A stretch of 64,000 nt of DNA, taken from assembly GCA_019119835.1 (NCBI GenBank), contig DWWE01000043.1:1-64000 (forward strand), given 5' to 3'. The translations under genes were made by a program, and so were the position numbers. This stretch comes from Candidatus Gemmiger stercoravium. Lineage in GTDB: Bacteria; Bacillota; Clostridia; Oscillospirales; Ruminococcaceae. This document shows, one piece after another, positions 1-10,410 of the stretch (the first letter of the stretch is position 1; each line of letters opens with the position of its first letter). The notes below the pieces were generated by a model, which did not search any database, was not told the DNA's origin, and saw only the letters and a list, made by a program, of their open reading frames with translations.

Positions 1-662
1 CCGCTGCCCCGCTCCCACACCCGCATGATCAGGTGGTGGGGGTCCCGGACGCAGACGAACTCGGTGTTGATCCCTTCGGGAAAGGCCGGGTGGTGTTCGA
101 ACTCCGGCCCCAGCGCGGCCAGGGCAGCCCCTTCGGGCAGGGTGGCCGGGTCGGGCCACTGGATCACGCAATGGGGGTTGCCCATGCTCAGGCAGGCTGC
201 GTCCCAGCTGCGGCCGGCGGCCACCAGCTCGGCGTGCAGCAGCGGGCCGGCGCCCAGGCCCACGGCGGGCAGCGCCGCAGGGTTTGCGTCGAACCGGCCC
301 ATGTCGGCCTGCCACATCCCGTCCCCCAGCCGGTGCAGGGTCTTGCGGCCGGCCAGCCGGGTGTCGATCTCCAGGGTGTCCCGCTTCAGGCCGTGGCGGT
401 AGAGGTACTCGGCCACGCAGCGCACCCCGTTGCCGCACATCCGCCCTTCGCTGCCGTCGGCGTTGAACATCCGCATCGTGGCGTCGCCGCCGGCCAGCGT
501 GGGCGGGCAGATGTAGATGACCCCGTCCGCCCCCACCGAAAAGTGCCGCCGGGACAGCCGCCGGCTCCATTCCGCGGCCTGTTCCGGCAGGCCGGTGTCG
601 CGGCGGTCCACATAGATATAGTCGTTGCCGCAGCCGTGCATTTTGGTAAAATTCAGTTGCAT
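1..662 (-). CDS. dapF: Diaminopimelate epimerase, 3' end truncated by window edge
   Basis: Minus-strand translation from ATG at 662 reads MQLNFTKMHGCGNDYIYVDRR...FNADGSEGRMCGNGVRC, typical DapF with catalytic Cys motif. Missing from the ORF track because it runs off the left edge. Confidence 0.93.
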   Translation of the reverse strand, partial: MQLNFTKMHGCGNDYIYVDRRDTGLPEQAAEWSRRLSRRHFSVGADGVIYICPPTLAGGDATMRMFNADGSEGRMCGNGVRCVAEYLYRHGLKRDTLEIDTRLAGRKTLHRLGDGMWQADMGRFDANPAALPAVGLGAGPLLHAELVAAGRSWDAACLSMGNPHCVIQWPDPATLPEGAALAALGPEFEHHPAFPEGINTEFVCVRDPHHLIMRVWERGS

Positions 663-839
663 CGGTTCGCCTCCTTTGGTTGGTCTGCTTCTATCATATC
701 GCGCCGGGGCGTTTGGTACAACCGTTTGCGGGGAAAAATCTGCCCGGACCTCCGCCGTCCGCGCCCTTTCGGGGAGCCCGGCAGGCCGGCGGGGAACTGG
801 ACACTCGGTGGCAAGGCGTCGAATTTTTGGGCCCGCGGC

Positions 840-868
840 TTGACAACCCGCCCGGGATAGGATATAAA
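840..868 (+). promoter_or_regulatory. SigA-type promoter of proS
   Basis: TTGACA (840-845), 17-nt spacer, TATAAA (863-868). Confidence 0.7.
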
Positions 869-1037
869 AATACCTGTAAGAATCATAAGGGCGACAGGGC
901 GGCCCGGCAGCGCAGGCGGCCGGACCGGCCTGTTCTGTGCTTGCATACCGAAGGGGACGGCACCGCGCCGGGGCCAGGCGCCCCGGACCGCCCGGGACCA
1001 AACCAAGCGCGAGCTGCGCAAGAAAGTGTGAGAGAGA

Positions 1038-2477
1038 ATGGCAAAAGACAAGAAAAAACTGGTGGAGGCGATCACCGCCCAGGAAGTGGATTTCGCCCAG
1101 TGGTACACCGACATCTGCACCAAGGCCGAACTGGTGGAGTATTCCAGCGTCAAGGGCTTTGTGGTGCTGCGCCCCTATGGCTACGCCATCTGGGAAAACA
1201 TCCAGAAAAACCTCGACGCCCGCTTCAAGGCCACCGGCCATGAGAATGTGGCCATGCCGATGCTGATTCCCGAAAGCCTGCTGAAGAAGGAAGGGGAGCT
1301 GGTGGACGGCTTCGCCCCCGAGGTGGCCTGGGTCACCGCCGGCGGCAGCGAGCCGCTGGAAGAGCGGCTGGCCGTGCGCCCCACCAGCGAGACGATGTTC
1401 AGCGACCACTTCTCCCATGTGCTGCAGAGCTACCGCGACCTGCCGATGCTGTACAACCAGTGGTGCAGCGTGGTCCGGTGGGAAAAATCCACCCGCCCCT
1501 TCCTGCGCACCCGGGAATTCTGGTGGCAGGAGGGCCATACCATCCACGAGACCGCCGAGGAAGCCCAGGCCGAGACCGCCCAGCAGCTGAACTGCTATGC
1601 GGATTTCTGTGAGCAGGACCTGTGCATCCCGGTACTCAAGGGCCGCAAGACCGACAAGGAGAAGTTTGCCGGCGCCGAGGCCACCTACACCGTCGAGGCC
1701 ATGATGAAGGACGGCAAGGCGCTGCAGAGCGGCACCAGCCACTATTTCGGGGACAAGTTCTCCCGCGCTTACGACGTGACCTTCACCGGCCGGGACAACA
1801 CCCTGCAGTATCCGTTCCAGACCTCCTGGGGCGCTTCCAGCCGGCTGATCGGCGCCATCATCATGACCCACGGCGACGACGACGGCCTGATCCTGCCGCC
1901 GGCCATCGCGCCGGTGCAGGTGGTCATCGTGCCGGTGGCCGCCCACAAGCCCGGCGTGACCGAGAAGGCCCGCGAACTGGCCGACGCGCTGCGCGGGTCC
2001 TTCCGGGTCAAGGTGGACGATTCCGACAAGGCCCCGGGCTGGAAGTTCAGCCAGTGGGAGATGAAGGGCGTGCCGCTGCGCATCGAGGTGGGCCCGCGGG
2101 ACATCGAGCAGGGCCAGTGCGTGCTGGTGCGCCGCGATACCCGTGAAAAGCAGTTCGTCCGGTTCGAGGACCTGGCCACGGCGGTGCCCGCCGCGCTGGA
2201 GGCGCTGCGCGCTTCGCTGTACGAAAACGCCCGGAAAAACCGTGAAGCCCGCACCTACACCGCCCGGAGCCTTGAGGAGATCAAGGCCATCACCGCCGAG
2301 CACACCGGCTTTATCAAGGCCATGTGGTGCGGCGACCTTGCCTGCGAGGAGGCCATGAAAGAACAGGCCGGCCTGTCCAGCCGCTGCATGCCCTTTGAGC
2401 AGGAAGAGATCTCGGATGTCTGCCCGATCTGCGGCAAACCGGCCCGCAAGATGGTCGTCTGGGGCGTCGCCTACTAA
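1038..2477 (+). CDS. proS: Prolyl-tRNA synthetase (short archaeal/eukaryotic-like type)
   Basis: 479 aa; class II motifs ([22 protein letters not shown]), C-terminal CPICGKP and terminal VVWGVAY. Confidence 0.95.
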   Translation: MAKDKKKLVEAITAQEVDFAQWYTDICTKAELVEYSSVKGFVVLRPYGYAIWENIQKNLDARFKATGHENVAMPMLIPESLLKKEGELVDGFAPEVAWVTAGGSEPLEERLAVRPTSETMFSDHFSHVLQSYRDLPMLYNQWCSVVRWEKSTRPFLRTREFWWQEGHTIHETAEEAQAETAQQLNCYADFCEQDLCIPVLKGRKTDKEKFAGAEATYTVEAMMKDGKALQSGTSHYFGDKFSRAYDVTFTGRDNTLQYPFQTSWGASSRLIGAIIMTHGDDDGLILPPAIAPVQVVIVPVAAHKPGVTEKARELADALRGSFRVKVDDSDKAPGWKFSQWEMKGVPLRIEVGPRDIEQGQCVLVRRDTREKQFVRFEDLATAVPAALEALRASLYENARKNREARTYTARSLEEIKAITAEHTGFIKAMWCGDLACEEAMKEQAGLSSRCMPFEQEEISDVCPICGKPARKMVVWGVAY

Positions 2478-2567
2478 ACGGCAGCGCGGCAAGAGCGCCC
2501 GCCGCAACCAGGGCCGCCCTTTGCCCCGCGTTCCGTCTGTCTCTTTGTGGGGGAAAGGTCTGTGCCC

Positions 2568-3635
2568 ATGTTCCTGTTCATCACCTTTCTGCTCTATGCG
2601 CTGGGGCTGGTCCTCACCGCCGTGGGCAGCCGGCTGACCGGCCGCTGCGCCACCTGGTGCTGTGCGCTGTGCGGCTTCCCGATGTGGGTGGTCAGCGGCA
2701 CGGTGGCCTCGCTCAGCGTGGCGCTGCCCCAGCTGGTGCTGGCCTTCCTGGCTTCGGGGCTGTCCATCACCAGCCTGGCGGTGGGGGCGGCGCTGGCCGG
2801 CGCCGTCACCGACCTGGGGCTGGTGCTGGCGCTCTGCCTGCTGCGCCGCTCGGTCACGGTGGACCGGGGCGAGTTCTGCCGCAAATGCGGCATCCTGCTG
2901 GCGGCCTGTCTGGTACTGCTCCTCTTTGTCCGGGACGGCGCGCTCAGCCACACCGGCGCCGGGCTGCTGATGGCCCTCTTCGTCCTCTTTGTGATGGAAA
3001 GCATCGTGTACCAGTACCGCCTTGTGTATGACGAGGACCTGCAGCCCATCGGGGTGGGGCCGAAGCGGCTGCCCCGCAGCGCCGCGGTGCCGGCCAGCCA
3101 GACGATGGCGTTCCCGGCCATGAGCCCGGGCAACGCCGTCAAAAACCTGGCCGGGGTGCTGGGGGGCCTGGCGCTACTGCTGGGCGGGGCCTGGGCGCTT
3201 TTGTACAGCGCCACCGCCCTGGCCAACCTGACCGGTACCATCCAGGCGCTGTGGGCGGCCACCCTGATCTCCTTCGGTTTCAGCCTGCCGCTGCTGGCCG
3301 AGGTACTGCACCATCCCTTCGGCTCGGTCTGGAAACGGTTTGCGGTGCGCTGCCGCATCCACCCGCCGGCCGCGCTGCCGATGCAGATGCTCAACAGCGC
3401 GATCCTCAGCCTGACCTTTGTGCTGCCGCTGTGCAGCCTGACCTACCGGGCCCGGCTGCCGGTGGGGGCGCAGTTCCGCGCCTACGATGTGCCGGTCTGC
3501 GTGCTGCTGGGGCTGGTGCTGCTGGTCCCGCCGCTCTTCCGCCGCCGGCTGTACCGCTGGCAGGGCGGGGTCTGCCTGGGGCTGTACCTGCTGTACCTGG
3601 CCGCGGTGCTGCTGGCCCCGCGGGCCGGCGCCTGA
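2568..3635 (+). CDS. Polytopic membrane protein of unknown function
   Basis: Long hydrophobic ORF with many predicted TM segments; start at ATG 2568 preferred. Confidence 0.7.
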   Translation: MFLFITFLLYALGLVLTAVGSRLTGRCATWCCALCGFPMWVVSGTVASLSVALPQLVLAFLASGLSITSLAVGAALAGAVTDLGLVLALCLLRRSVTVDRGEFCRKCGILLAACLVLLLFVRDGALSHTGAGLLMALFVLFVMESIVYQYRLVYDEDLQPIGVGPKRLPRSAAVPASQTMAFPAMSPGNAVKNLAGVLGGLALLLGGAWALLYSATALANLTGTIQALWAATLISFGFSLPLLAEVLHHPFGSVWKRFAVRCRIHPPAALPMQMLNSAILSLTFVLPLCSLTYRARLPVGAQFRAYDVPVCVLLGLVLLVPPLFRRRLYRWQGGVCLGLYLLYLAAVLLAPRAGA

Positions 3636-3650
3636 ACTCAACATTGCAAA

Positions 3651-3690
3651 AACGCCCTGTGCCGCTTGGCACAGGGCGTTCTGCTTTGGG
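3651..3690. terminator. Bidirectional terminator between convergent genes
   Basis: AACGCCCTGTGCC-GCTT-GGCACAGGGCGTT perfect 13-bp stem (3651-3680) between convergent CDSs. Confidence 0.8.
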
Positions 3691-3718
3691 TTGGCTTTTT
3701 GAAATCGGGAATTCGTAG

Positions 3719-5182
3719 TCAGCGCCCTGCGGGCTGGCGGGGGTCGGCGGCCGGCAGGCTGAAGGTGAACCGGCACCATTTGCCCTGTTCGCTCTCGGCC
3801 TTGATCTGCCCGCCGGACAGGTTCACCAGCACCTTGCAGATGTGCAGCCCCAGCCCGCTGCCCCGGGTGTTCAGCCCGCGGGAGCGGTCCTCCTTGTAAA
3901 AACGCTCGAACACGAAGGGCAGCGCCTCGGGGGCGATGCCGTCGCCGGTGTTCTCGATGGAGACATACACCATGCCGCTGCTGTGGACCACCTGGAAGCG
4001 GATGACCCCGTCGGGCGGGGTGAACTTGATGGCGTTGTCCACGATGTTGTACACCACCTGATGGACCAGGTCCGGGTCGGCAAAGACCGGCTCGCGCCCG
4101 GGTTCCAGCCCCTGAATGTCGATCTTGCCGTCCTCGATGCGCCGCTCGTCGCTGAGCACCACATCGGTCAGGGTGTCCCAGACGTTGAAGCTGCGGGCCT
4201 GTACCTTGTACTCGCCGCTCTCCAGCTTGGTGATGTCCAGCATGTTCTGCACCAGCCGGGCCAGCCGCCCGGTCTCCTGGGAGACGATGGCCAGATAGTG
4301 CTTGTACTCGCTCTCGGGGATGGTGTCGTCCAGCATCCCGTCGATAAAGCCCTTGATGCTGGTCATCGGGGTGCGCAGTTCGTGGGCGATGTTGCCCATG
4401 AACTGGCCGCGGGCGTTGTCGATGGTCTGCAGCCGGGCCGCCATGTTGTTGAAGGTGGTGGCGAACTCGGCCAGCTCCTCGCAGCCATTCACCGGCGCCC
4501 GGGCGGTAAAGTCGCCGCTGCCCAGCTGGCGGGCCGCCGCGCTGATCTGTTCGATGGGGGCGGTGATCTTGCGGGTCAGCAGCATCGACACGATCATGGC
4601 CAGCAGCAGGATGCAGATGGCCGAAATGCAGATCACGCTCAGGCTGTCCTCCAGGTACCGGTAGGTGGACTGGGTGGAGGCACACACGAACAGGTAGGCC
4701 ACCGCCTGCCCGCCGTCGATGCGCCGCCCGGCCACATAGTGCTTGGTGGCCAGCGTGCCGCCCAGCGTGCCCTGCTCAAAGTAATCCTCCCCGGCGTCCA
4801 GCACGTCCAGCACATCCTCGGGCACCGGGGTGGCGGTCAGGGCGTCGGTCTGGGTATTCAGCAGGGCGTGGCCGGTCTCGTCGGCCACAAACACCGTCAC
4901 GTCGGAGGAGGTGTGAAACAGCTCGAACCCGTTTTCGATGTTCTCCCGCAGCGCATCGTCCGCAATGGGTTTGGTGATGTCCTGCCCCATGGCGGCAAAC
5001 CGGTTGCTCAGGGCGGTGGAGGCATCCAGCACGCTGGTCAGCGCGGTGCGGCGCTCCTGGCTGAAATAGGCCATCGAGAGCGCGCACAGCACCCCGCCCA
5101 TCAGCGTCAGGCTCAAAAGCAGGATCAGGGCGGTGCTGGTGAAGATCTCCTTGCTGATGCTTTTGCTTCGTTTGCGCTGCAC
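3719..5182 (-). CDS. Sensor histidine kinase (HAMP/HisKA/HATPase)
   Basis: HELRTPMTSIKGFIDGMLD H-box, N box VVYNIVDNAIKFT, GSGLGLHICK G box; two N-terminal TM segments. Confidence 0.93.
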   Translation of the reverse strand: MQRKRSKSISKEIFTSTALILLLSLTLMGGVLCALSMAYFSQERRTALTSVLDASTALSNRFAAMGQDITKPIADDALRENIENGFELFHTSSDVTVFVADETGHALLNTQTDALTATPVPEDVLDVLDAGEDYFEQGTLGGTLATKHYVAGRRIDGGQAVAYLFVCASTQSTYRYLEDSLSVICISAICILLLAMIVSMLLTRKITAPIEQISAAARQLGSGDFTARAPVNGCEELAEFATTFNNMAARLQTIDNARGQFMGNIAHELRTPMTSIKGFIDGMLDDTIPESEYKHYLAIVSQETGRLARLVQNMLDITKLESGEYKVQARSFNVWDTLTDVVLSDERRIEDGKIDIQGLEPGREPVFADPDLVHQVVYNIVDNAIKFTPPDGVIRFQVVHSSGMVYVSIENTGDGIAPEALPFVFERFYKEDRSRGLNTRGSGLGLHICKVLVNLSGGQIKAESEQGKWCRFTFSLPAADPRQPAGR

Positions 5183-5183
5183 T

Positions 5184-5873
5184 TTATTCCTTCACCTCGA
5201 ACTTGTACCCCACGCCCCACACGGTCTTGAGGCACCACTGGTCGGACGCGCCTTCCAGCTTTTCCCGCAGGCGCTTGACATGTACGTCGATGGTGCGGGA
5301 GTCGCCGTAATACTCAAACCCCCACACCTCGTCCAGCAGCTGGTCGCGGGTATACACCCGGTTGGGGTGGGCGGCCAGGCAGGCCAGCAGTTCCAGCTCC
5401 TTGGGCGGGGCGTCCACCACCTTGCCCTTGACCTTCAGCTCGTAGCGGTTCATATCCAGGTGGAGGTTGTCAAAATCGTACACACCCTTGTCGTCCTCAT
5501 CCGGCAGGGCGCAGCGGCGCAGCACCGCCTTGATGCGGGCGGTGACCTCCTTGGTCTCAAAGGGCTTCACGATGTAGTCGTCCGCCCCCAGTTCGAGCCC
5601 CAGCACCTTGTCGTAGGTCTCGCCCTTGGCCGTCAGCATGATGATGGGGGTCTTGTTGTTCTGGCGGATGCGCCGGCATACCTCCCATCCGTCCATGCCG
5701 GGCATCATCACGTCCAGCAGCACCAGGTCGGGGTGCAGGCGCTCAAATTCCTTCAGGGCCTCGTTGCCGTCGTAGGCCATTGTCACATGAAAGCCCTCTT
5801 TTTCCAGGTACAGCCGCAGCAGTTCGCAGATGTTCTTGTCGTCATCCACCACCAGGATCTTTTCGTTTGCCAT
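5184..5873 (-). CDS. Response regulator, OmpR/PhoB family
   Basis: MANEKILVVDDDKNICELL...DLVLLDVMMPGMDG receiver plus winged-helix C terminus (RTIDVHVKRLREKLE); directly upstream of the kinase. Confidence 0.94.
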   Translation of the reverse strand: MANEKILVVDDDKNICELLRLYLEKEGFHVTMAYDGNEALKEFERLHPDLVLLDVMMPGMDGWEVCRRIRQNNKTPIIMLTAKGETYDKVLGLELGADDYIVKPFETKEVTARIKAVLRRCALPDEDDKGVYDFDNLHLDMNRYELKVKGKVVDAPPKELELLACLAAHPNRVYTRDQLLDEVWGFEYYGDSRTIDVHVKRLREKLEGASDQWCLKTVWGVGYKFEVKE

Positions 5874-6105
5874 ACTACTCTTCCCTCCGTCCACGGCGCG
5901 GCAGCGCCGTACAAAACTACACTTCCATTATAAAGGGCAAATATGGAAAAATAAAGAAGAAAACATCAAATTTTTCTTACCCGAACGCCCCGGTTTGTCC
6001 CACCGGCGGGGCTGTTTTTGCCAAATGGCTTGCCTGTTGGGGCCCCGCTGTGTATAATGGGAAAAGAAACTTTGCAAACCATTGCGCTAAAGGAGCGAAC
6101 GTTCT

Positions 6106-7236
6106 ATGAAACTTGGAATCGTTGGCCTGCCCAACGTGGGGAAATCCACCCTCTTCAACGCCATCACCTCCACCCGCAACGCCCAGGCGGCCAACTATCC
6201 GTTCTGCACCATCGAGCCCAACGCCGGCATCGTGGCGGTGCCCGACCCCCGGCTGGACAAGCTGGCCGAGCTCTGGCAGACCGATAAAAAGACCCCCGCC
6301 ACCGTGGAATTCGTGGACATTGCCGGCCTGGTCAAAGGCGCGGCCCAGGGCGCGGGGCTCGGCAACAAGTTCCTGGGGCATATCCGGGAATGCGACGCGC
6401 TGGTCCATGTGGTGCGCTGCTTTGACGACGACAGCATCATCCATGTGGTGGAGGATGTGAACAAGCCCGAGAGCGTGGACCCCATCCGGGACATCGAGGC
6501 CATCGACCTGGAACTGATCCTCTCCGACCTGGAGGTGGTCAACAACCGCCTGGGCCGCCAGCAGAAAGCCGCCAAGACCGGCAACAAGGCCGCCGGGGCG
6601 GAAGCCGCCTGGCTGGCCGAGCTGGCCGCCCACCTGGAAGCCGGCCAGCCTGCCCGCACCTTTGATTTTGACGAGGAGGACGCCGCCCAGGCCGCCGCCC
6701 GCAAGGAGATGGGCCTGCTCTCCGCCAAGCCGGTGATCTACGCCTGCAACGTGGGGGAGGACGACCTGCTGGGCGGCATCGGGGACAACCCCTACTACCC
6801 GCTGGTGGCGGAACGCGCCCGGGCCGAACACGCCCAGGCCATGCCGATCTGCGCCAAGACCGAGGAGGATATCGCCGACGCCACGCCGGAGGAAAAGCAC
6901 GCTTTCCTGCAGGAAATGGGCATCGAGGCCACCGGCCTTGACAACCTCATCAAAGCCAGCTATACGCTGCTGGGGCTCATCAGCTTCCTGACCGACGGCA
7001 AAAAGGAATGCCGCGCCTGGACCATCCGCCAGGGAACCCGGGCCCCCCAGGCCGCCGGCAAGATCCATTCCGACTTTGAGCGCGGCTTCATCCGGGCCCA
7101 GGTCATCGGGTACGAGGACCTGGCCGCCCACAACTTCGACTACGCCGCCGTCAAGGCCGCCGGCCTGCAGCGCACCGAGGGCAAGGAGTATGTGGTGCGG
7201 GACGGCGACATCATCGAGTTCCTGTTCAATGTGTAA
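6106..7236 (+). CDS. ychF: Redox-regulated ATPase YchF
   Basis: GLPNVGKSTLFNAIT, TGS-type C terminus, classic YchF/OLA1 sequence. Confidence 0.96.
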   Translation: MKLGIVGLPNVGKSTLFNAITSTRNAQAANYPFCTIEPNAGIVAVPDPRLDKLAELWQTDKKTPATVEFVDIAGLVKGAAQGAGLGNKFLGHIRECDALVHVVRCFDDDSIIHVVEDVNKPESVDPIRDIEAIDLELILSDLEVVNNRLGRQQKAAKTGNKAAGAEAAWLAELAAHLEAGQPARTFDFDEEDAAQAAARKEMGLLSAKPVIYACNVGEDDLLGGIGDNPYYPLVAERARAEHAQAMPICAKTEEDIADATPEEKHAFLQEMGIEATGLDNLIKASYTLLGLISFLTDGKKECRAWTIRQGTRAPQAAGKIHSDFERGFIRAQVIGYEDLAAHNFDYAAVKAAGLQRTEGKEYVVRDGDIIEFLFNV

Positions 7237-7246
7237 GGAGGGCGCC

Positions 7247-7930
7247 ATGACCATCGGAATTATGGGGGCGATGCCCGCCGAGGTGGACCAGCTGTGCGCC
7301 AGACTGGCCGATGTGACCCGGGAGGAATACGCCGGGGTGGTGTACCACCAGGGCCGCCTGGCGGACAAGAAGGTGGTGGTCTGCTGCGCCGGCATGGGCA
7401 AGGCCAACGCCGCCTCCACCACCCAGGTCCTCATCACCCGCTACGGGGCCGAGAAGATCCTCTTCTCCGGTGTGGCGGGCAACATGACCAGCCGGATCGG
7501 CATTGGGGATGTCTGCGTGGGGCGGCTCGTGGTCTACCATGACGCCGACGCCGACTGCATCGTCCAGAGCGCGCCGTTTCTCGAGGAATTCCCCGGCGAC
7601 CCGGCGCTGGTGCGCTGTGCGCTGGATGCCTGCGCCGCCTGCGGCGTGAAGGCGATTGCCGGCAAGATCGCCACCGGCGACCGCTTTGTGGGGGACAGCG
7701 CCACCAAGGCTGCCATTGCCGCCGCCTGCCACCCCGACTGCGTTGAGATGGAAGGGGCGGCCGTGGCCCAGATCGCCGCCCGCAACGGGGTGCCCGCCGT
7801 GATCCTGCGGGCCATGAGCGACAACGCCGACGAGGAAGGGTACGAGCGGCTGGTCGTGCAGGATTTCAGCATCGACGAGTATGTGACCACCGCCACCCGC
7901 ATTGTGGAAAAGATGCTCCAGACGCTCTGA
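7247..7930 (+). CDS. mtnN: 5'-methylthioadenosine/S-adenosylhomocysteine nucleosidase
   Basis: MTIGIMGAMPAEVDQL...VCCAGMGKANAA...VEMEGAAVAQ; start at ATG 7247 preceded by AAGGAGGG. Confidence 0.93.
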   Translation: MTIGIMGAMPAEVDQLCARLADVTREEYAGVVYHQGRLADKKVVVCCAGMGKANAASTTQVLITRYGAEKILFSGVAGNMTSRIGIGDVCVGRLVVYHDADADCIVQSAPFLEEFPGDPALVRCALDACAACGVKAIAGKIATGDRFVGDSATKAAIAAACHPDCVEMEGAAVAQIAARNGVPAVILRAMSDNADEEGYERLVVQDFSIDEYVTTATRIVEKMLQTL

Positions 7931-7956
7931 CGCGCCCGGACAAAGACAAACAACGA

Positions 7957-7993
7957 CCGCGCCGCCCTGTTCCCTCGGAACAGGGCGGCGCGG
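7957..7993. terminator. Bidirectional terminator
   Basis: CCGCGCCGCCCTGTTCC-CTC-GGAACAGGGCGGCGCGG, 17-bp perfect stem between convergent genes. Confidence 0.75.
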
Positions 7994-7998
7994 CTGCG

Positions 7999-8844
7999 TC
8001 AGGGGGCTTTTTTCACCGGGACCCAGACTTCAAAAGCGGTGTCGGCCGGGTTGGGGGTCTTGTAGACCTCAATGTCCGGCGCATCGCCGTACACATAGCC
8101 GGAGGCGGGCAGCCACTCGGTAAAGATGCGCCGCTCCAGCGCCTGCAGGTCGCGGCTGGTGCCGGCGCCGGGAAAGACAGCCCAGCAGGCCGGGGGGATC
8201 GTCATGGTCTCCCAGTCGTCGGCCGGGGCGTCGGTGGCCACGGCAATCAGGTAACGCCCGGCCTCGGGGTCCCGGCAGTCGCAGACCCCCAGCAGCCCCT
8301 GCGGTTCGCCGTTGGCCTGGGCCAGCAGCCGGGCCAGCGTTCCGCTTTCCACGGTGCTGTGCCACAGCGCGGGCACGGCGGCAAAATTCTTTTCCATCTC
8401 CGGGTGGATCGGCGCGCCGACGCCGGCCACCCGAAAAGCGTCTCGGGTCACTATGCGGTAGTTCATTTCACACACTCCTTGTACAGTCAGATGGAAGAGG
8501 ATGGGCGGGTAGGAGCAAGCCGGCGCCCGGCCGTCCCTGACCGCCGACGGCGCGGCCCCGTGGACCGACCGGAACGCCCGATGAAAGGCGGTGGGGGAGT
8601 CGTAGCCGTACCTGGCGGCCACCTCGATGACCTTGCCGCCGGCCTGCAGGTCGGCGGCGGCCCGCGACATCCGCCGCCGGCGCAGATACACCGAAAGCGG
8701 CACCTCGGCCAGGTAGCTGAACATCCGCTGGAACTGGCCGGCCGAACAGCCGCAGATCTGCCCCAGCCGCGCCGGGTCCACCCGGCCGGTCAGATTTTGC
8801 TCGATATAGCAAATGCCGCGGTTCATCTGTTCGATCCATTCCAT
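7999..8844 (-). CDS. AraC-family regulator with GyrI-like effector-binding C terminus
   Basis: N-terminal HTH (MEWIEQMNRGICYIEQNLTG... RYGYDSPTAFHRAFR) and C-terminal AraE/GyrI-like domain. Confidence 0.88.
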   Translation of the reverse strand: MEWIEQMNRGICYIEQNLTGRVDPARLGQICGCSAGQFQRMFSYLAEVPLSVYLRRRRMSRAAADLQAGGKVIEVAARYGYDSPTAFHRAFRSVHGAAPSAVRDGRAPACSYPPILFHLTVQGVCEMNYRIVTRDAFRVAGVGAPIHPEMEKNFAAVPALWHSTVESGTLARLLAQANGEPQGLLGVCDCRDPEAGRYLIAVATDAPADDWETMTIPPACWAVFPGAGTSRDLQALERRIFTEWLPASGYVYGDAPDIEVYKTPNPADTAFEVWVPVKKAP

Positions 8845-8939
8845 GGCGGTGCCCTCCCTGTGGTTCCAGTATAGCAGAAAGTGCCGGGCCGGTCCTCTCG
8901 GTTTGCGCCCCGAAACGGCGAGGCGCCGGCAAGACAAAC

Positions 8940-8965
8940 AGCCCCTTTGCCGGGGCAAAGGAGCT
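8940..8965 (-). terminator. Probable terminator downstream of mgsA
   Basis: AGCCCCTTTGCC/GGCAAAGGAGCT stem followed on the minus strand by a T-rich tract. Confidence 0.5.
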
Positions 8966-8988
8966 GGGGAGATCGGCTGCAGGGACAG

Positions 8989-9387
8989 TCAGGGGTTCAG
9001 GATGGTGCGCCAGTCCAGGTCGCCGTGCTCCAGACCGTGGATCAGCACTTCGGCGGTGGCGATGTTGGTGGCCAGCGGGATGTTGTGAACGTCGCAGATG
9101 CGCAGCAGGTTCATCTCATTGGGTTCGCCGGGCTTGGCGGTGATGGGGTCACGGAAAAACAGCAGCATGTCCACCTCGTCGCAGGCAATACGGGCCGCGA
9201 TCTGCTGGTCGCCGCCGTGCTCGCCGGGCAGGAACCTCTCCACCGGCAGGCCGGTCGCCTCAGCCACCAGCCGCCCGGTCGTGCCGGTGGCGATCAGGTG
9301 ATGGTTGGACAGAATACTGCGGTAAGCAATACAAAACTGTACCATCAGCTCTTTTTTTGCATCGTGTGCAACCAATGCGATCGTCAT
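8989..9387 (-). CDS. mgsA: Methylglyoxal synthase
   Basis: [18 protein letters not shown]...GTTGRL...GPxGGDQQ-type motif ([11 protein letters not shown]). Confidence 0.95.
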   Translation of the reverse strand: MTIALVAHDAKKELMVQFCIAYRSILSNHHLIATGTTGRLVAEATGLPVERFLPGEHGGDQQIAARIACDEVDMLLFFRDPITAKPGEPNEMNLLRICDVHNIPLATNIATAEVLIHGLEHGDLDWRTILNP

Positions 9388-9445
9388 ACAGAACCCCGCT
9401 TCCCTCGTGCCAAGGCACGATGAACAACTTCAAAACTCTTTCTAT

Positions 9446-10195
9446 TTACCAACCTGTAAAGGTCAAAGGGATCCGCTCCCCCAACAGCCGGCCGGCAATC
9501 GCGGCCCCGGCTGTCCGGGCGGCGCAGCCTTCGGGCACGGCAGTGCCCTGGGCGCCGGCCAGCTGCAGCGCCGTGCTTTCGGGGATCGCCCCGATCAGCC
9601 GCACCCCCACGGTGTCGATGCACTCGTCCAGATCATACACCGGCGCCTTTGGGCCGAAACTCTGCCGGGCGATGCGGTTGACGACCAGCCGCACGCTGTC
9701 CTGGGCGTGGCCGCCGGCGATCAGCGCGTCGGCCACGATCCGGCCGTCCCGCAGGGCCACCGGGTCGGGGGTCAGCACCAGCAGGGCATGCTCGGCCAGC
9801 TGTGCGGCGGCGGTGAACGGGGCGCCCATGCCGGCGGCGGTGTCAAACAAGATCCAGTCAAAGTATCCGCGCATGGCAAGAACCAGCCGGGCCAGCGGTG
9901 CGCTGCGCACCTCGCCCCCCTCATACGGGGCGCTGATCACCGAAAGCCCCGGGTACAGCGGACTCTGTACGACGGCCTTTTCGCCCTCACACCGGCCGCA
10001 CAGCACATCCTCAATGTCATAGACGGTCTTGCCGTACACGCCGGCGATCACGTCCACGCTGCGCAGGCCGGAGTCCAGCTCGATCAGCAAAACGCGTTTG
10101 CCCCGGCGGGCCAGTTCCGCGCCGACCAGCACCGCAACGGTGCTTTTGCCGGTACCGCCCTTGCCGGAGCAGATCATCATGGTTTGTGCGTTCAC
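9446..10195 (-). CDS. minD: MinD/ParA-family ATPase
   Basis: Deviant Walker A CSGKGGTGKST; position in mre/mrd/min/mgs cluster. C terminus lacks an obvious amphipathic membrane-targeting helix. Confidence 0.8.
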   Translation of the reverse strand: MNAQTMMICSGKGGTGKSTVAVLVGAELARRGKRVLLIELDSGLRSVDVIAGVYGKTVYDIEDVLCGRCEGEKAVVQSPLYPGLSVISAPYEGGEVRSAPLARLVLAMRGYFDWILFDTAAGMGAPFTAAAQLAEHALLVLTPDPVALRDGRIVADALIAGGHAQDSVRLVVNRIARQSFGPKAPVYDLDECIDTVGVRLIGAIPESTALQLAGAQGTAVPEGCAARTAGAAIAGRLLGERIPLTFTGW

Positions 10196-10410
10196 GCCGA
10201 ATAGCCCCCGGGTTTTTGGATTTTTACAGACGGAATCATGTCGGCGGAGTATACCACACCGAGATTATCCTTTTATTATTCTAGCACAAAAGAACGACCC
10301 GGGCAACTGCTTTTTTGATAAAAAATGGACAGTTTTTTTGCACACAATCACGGAGGGGCCGCCCCGCATTTTTGGCGTGGCGGCCCGCTTTTTTCCTTTT
10401 TTTCCAAGGC

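Noticed and set aside
951-967. GGGGACGGCACCGCG resembling the T-box AGGGTGGNACCGCG motif in the proS leader
   Set aside because: The UGGN core reads CGGC and spacing is off; I see no specifier loop or terminator/antiterminator pair. A T-box covariance search would settle it.
10355-10405. GGGCCGCC...GGCGGCCC hairpin with T tract between PBP2 and minD
   Set aside because: T-rich tail lies on the plus strand while both flanking genes are on the minus strand, so a terminator role is unsupported.
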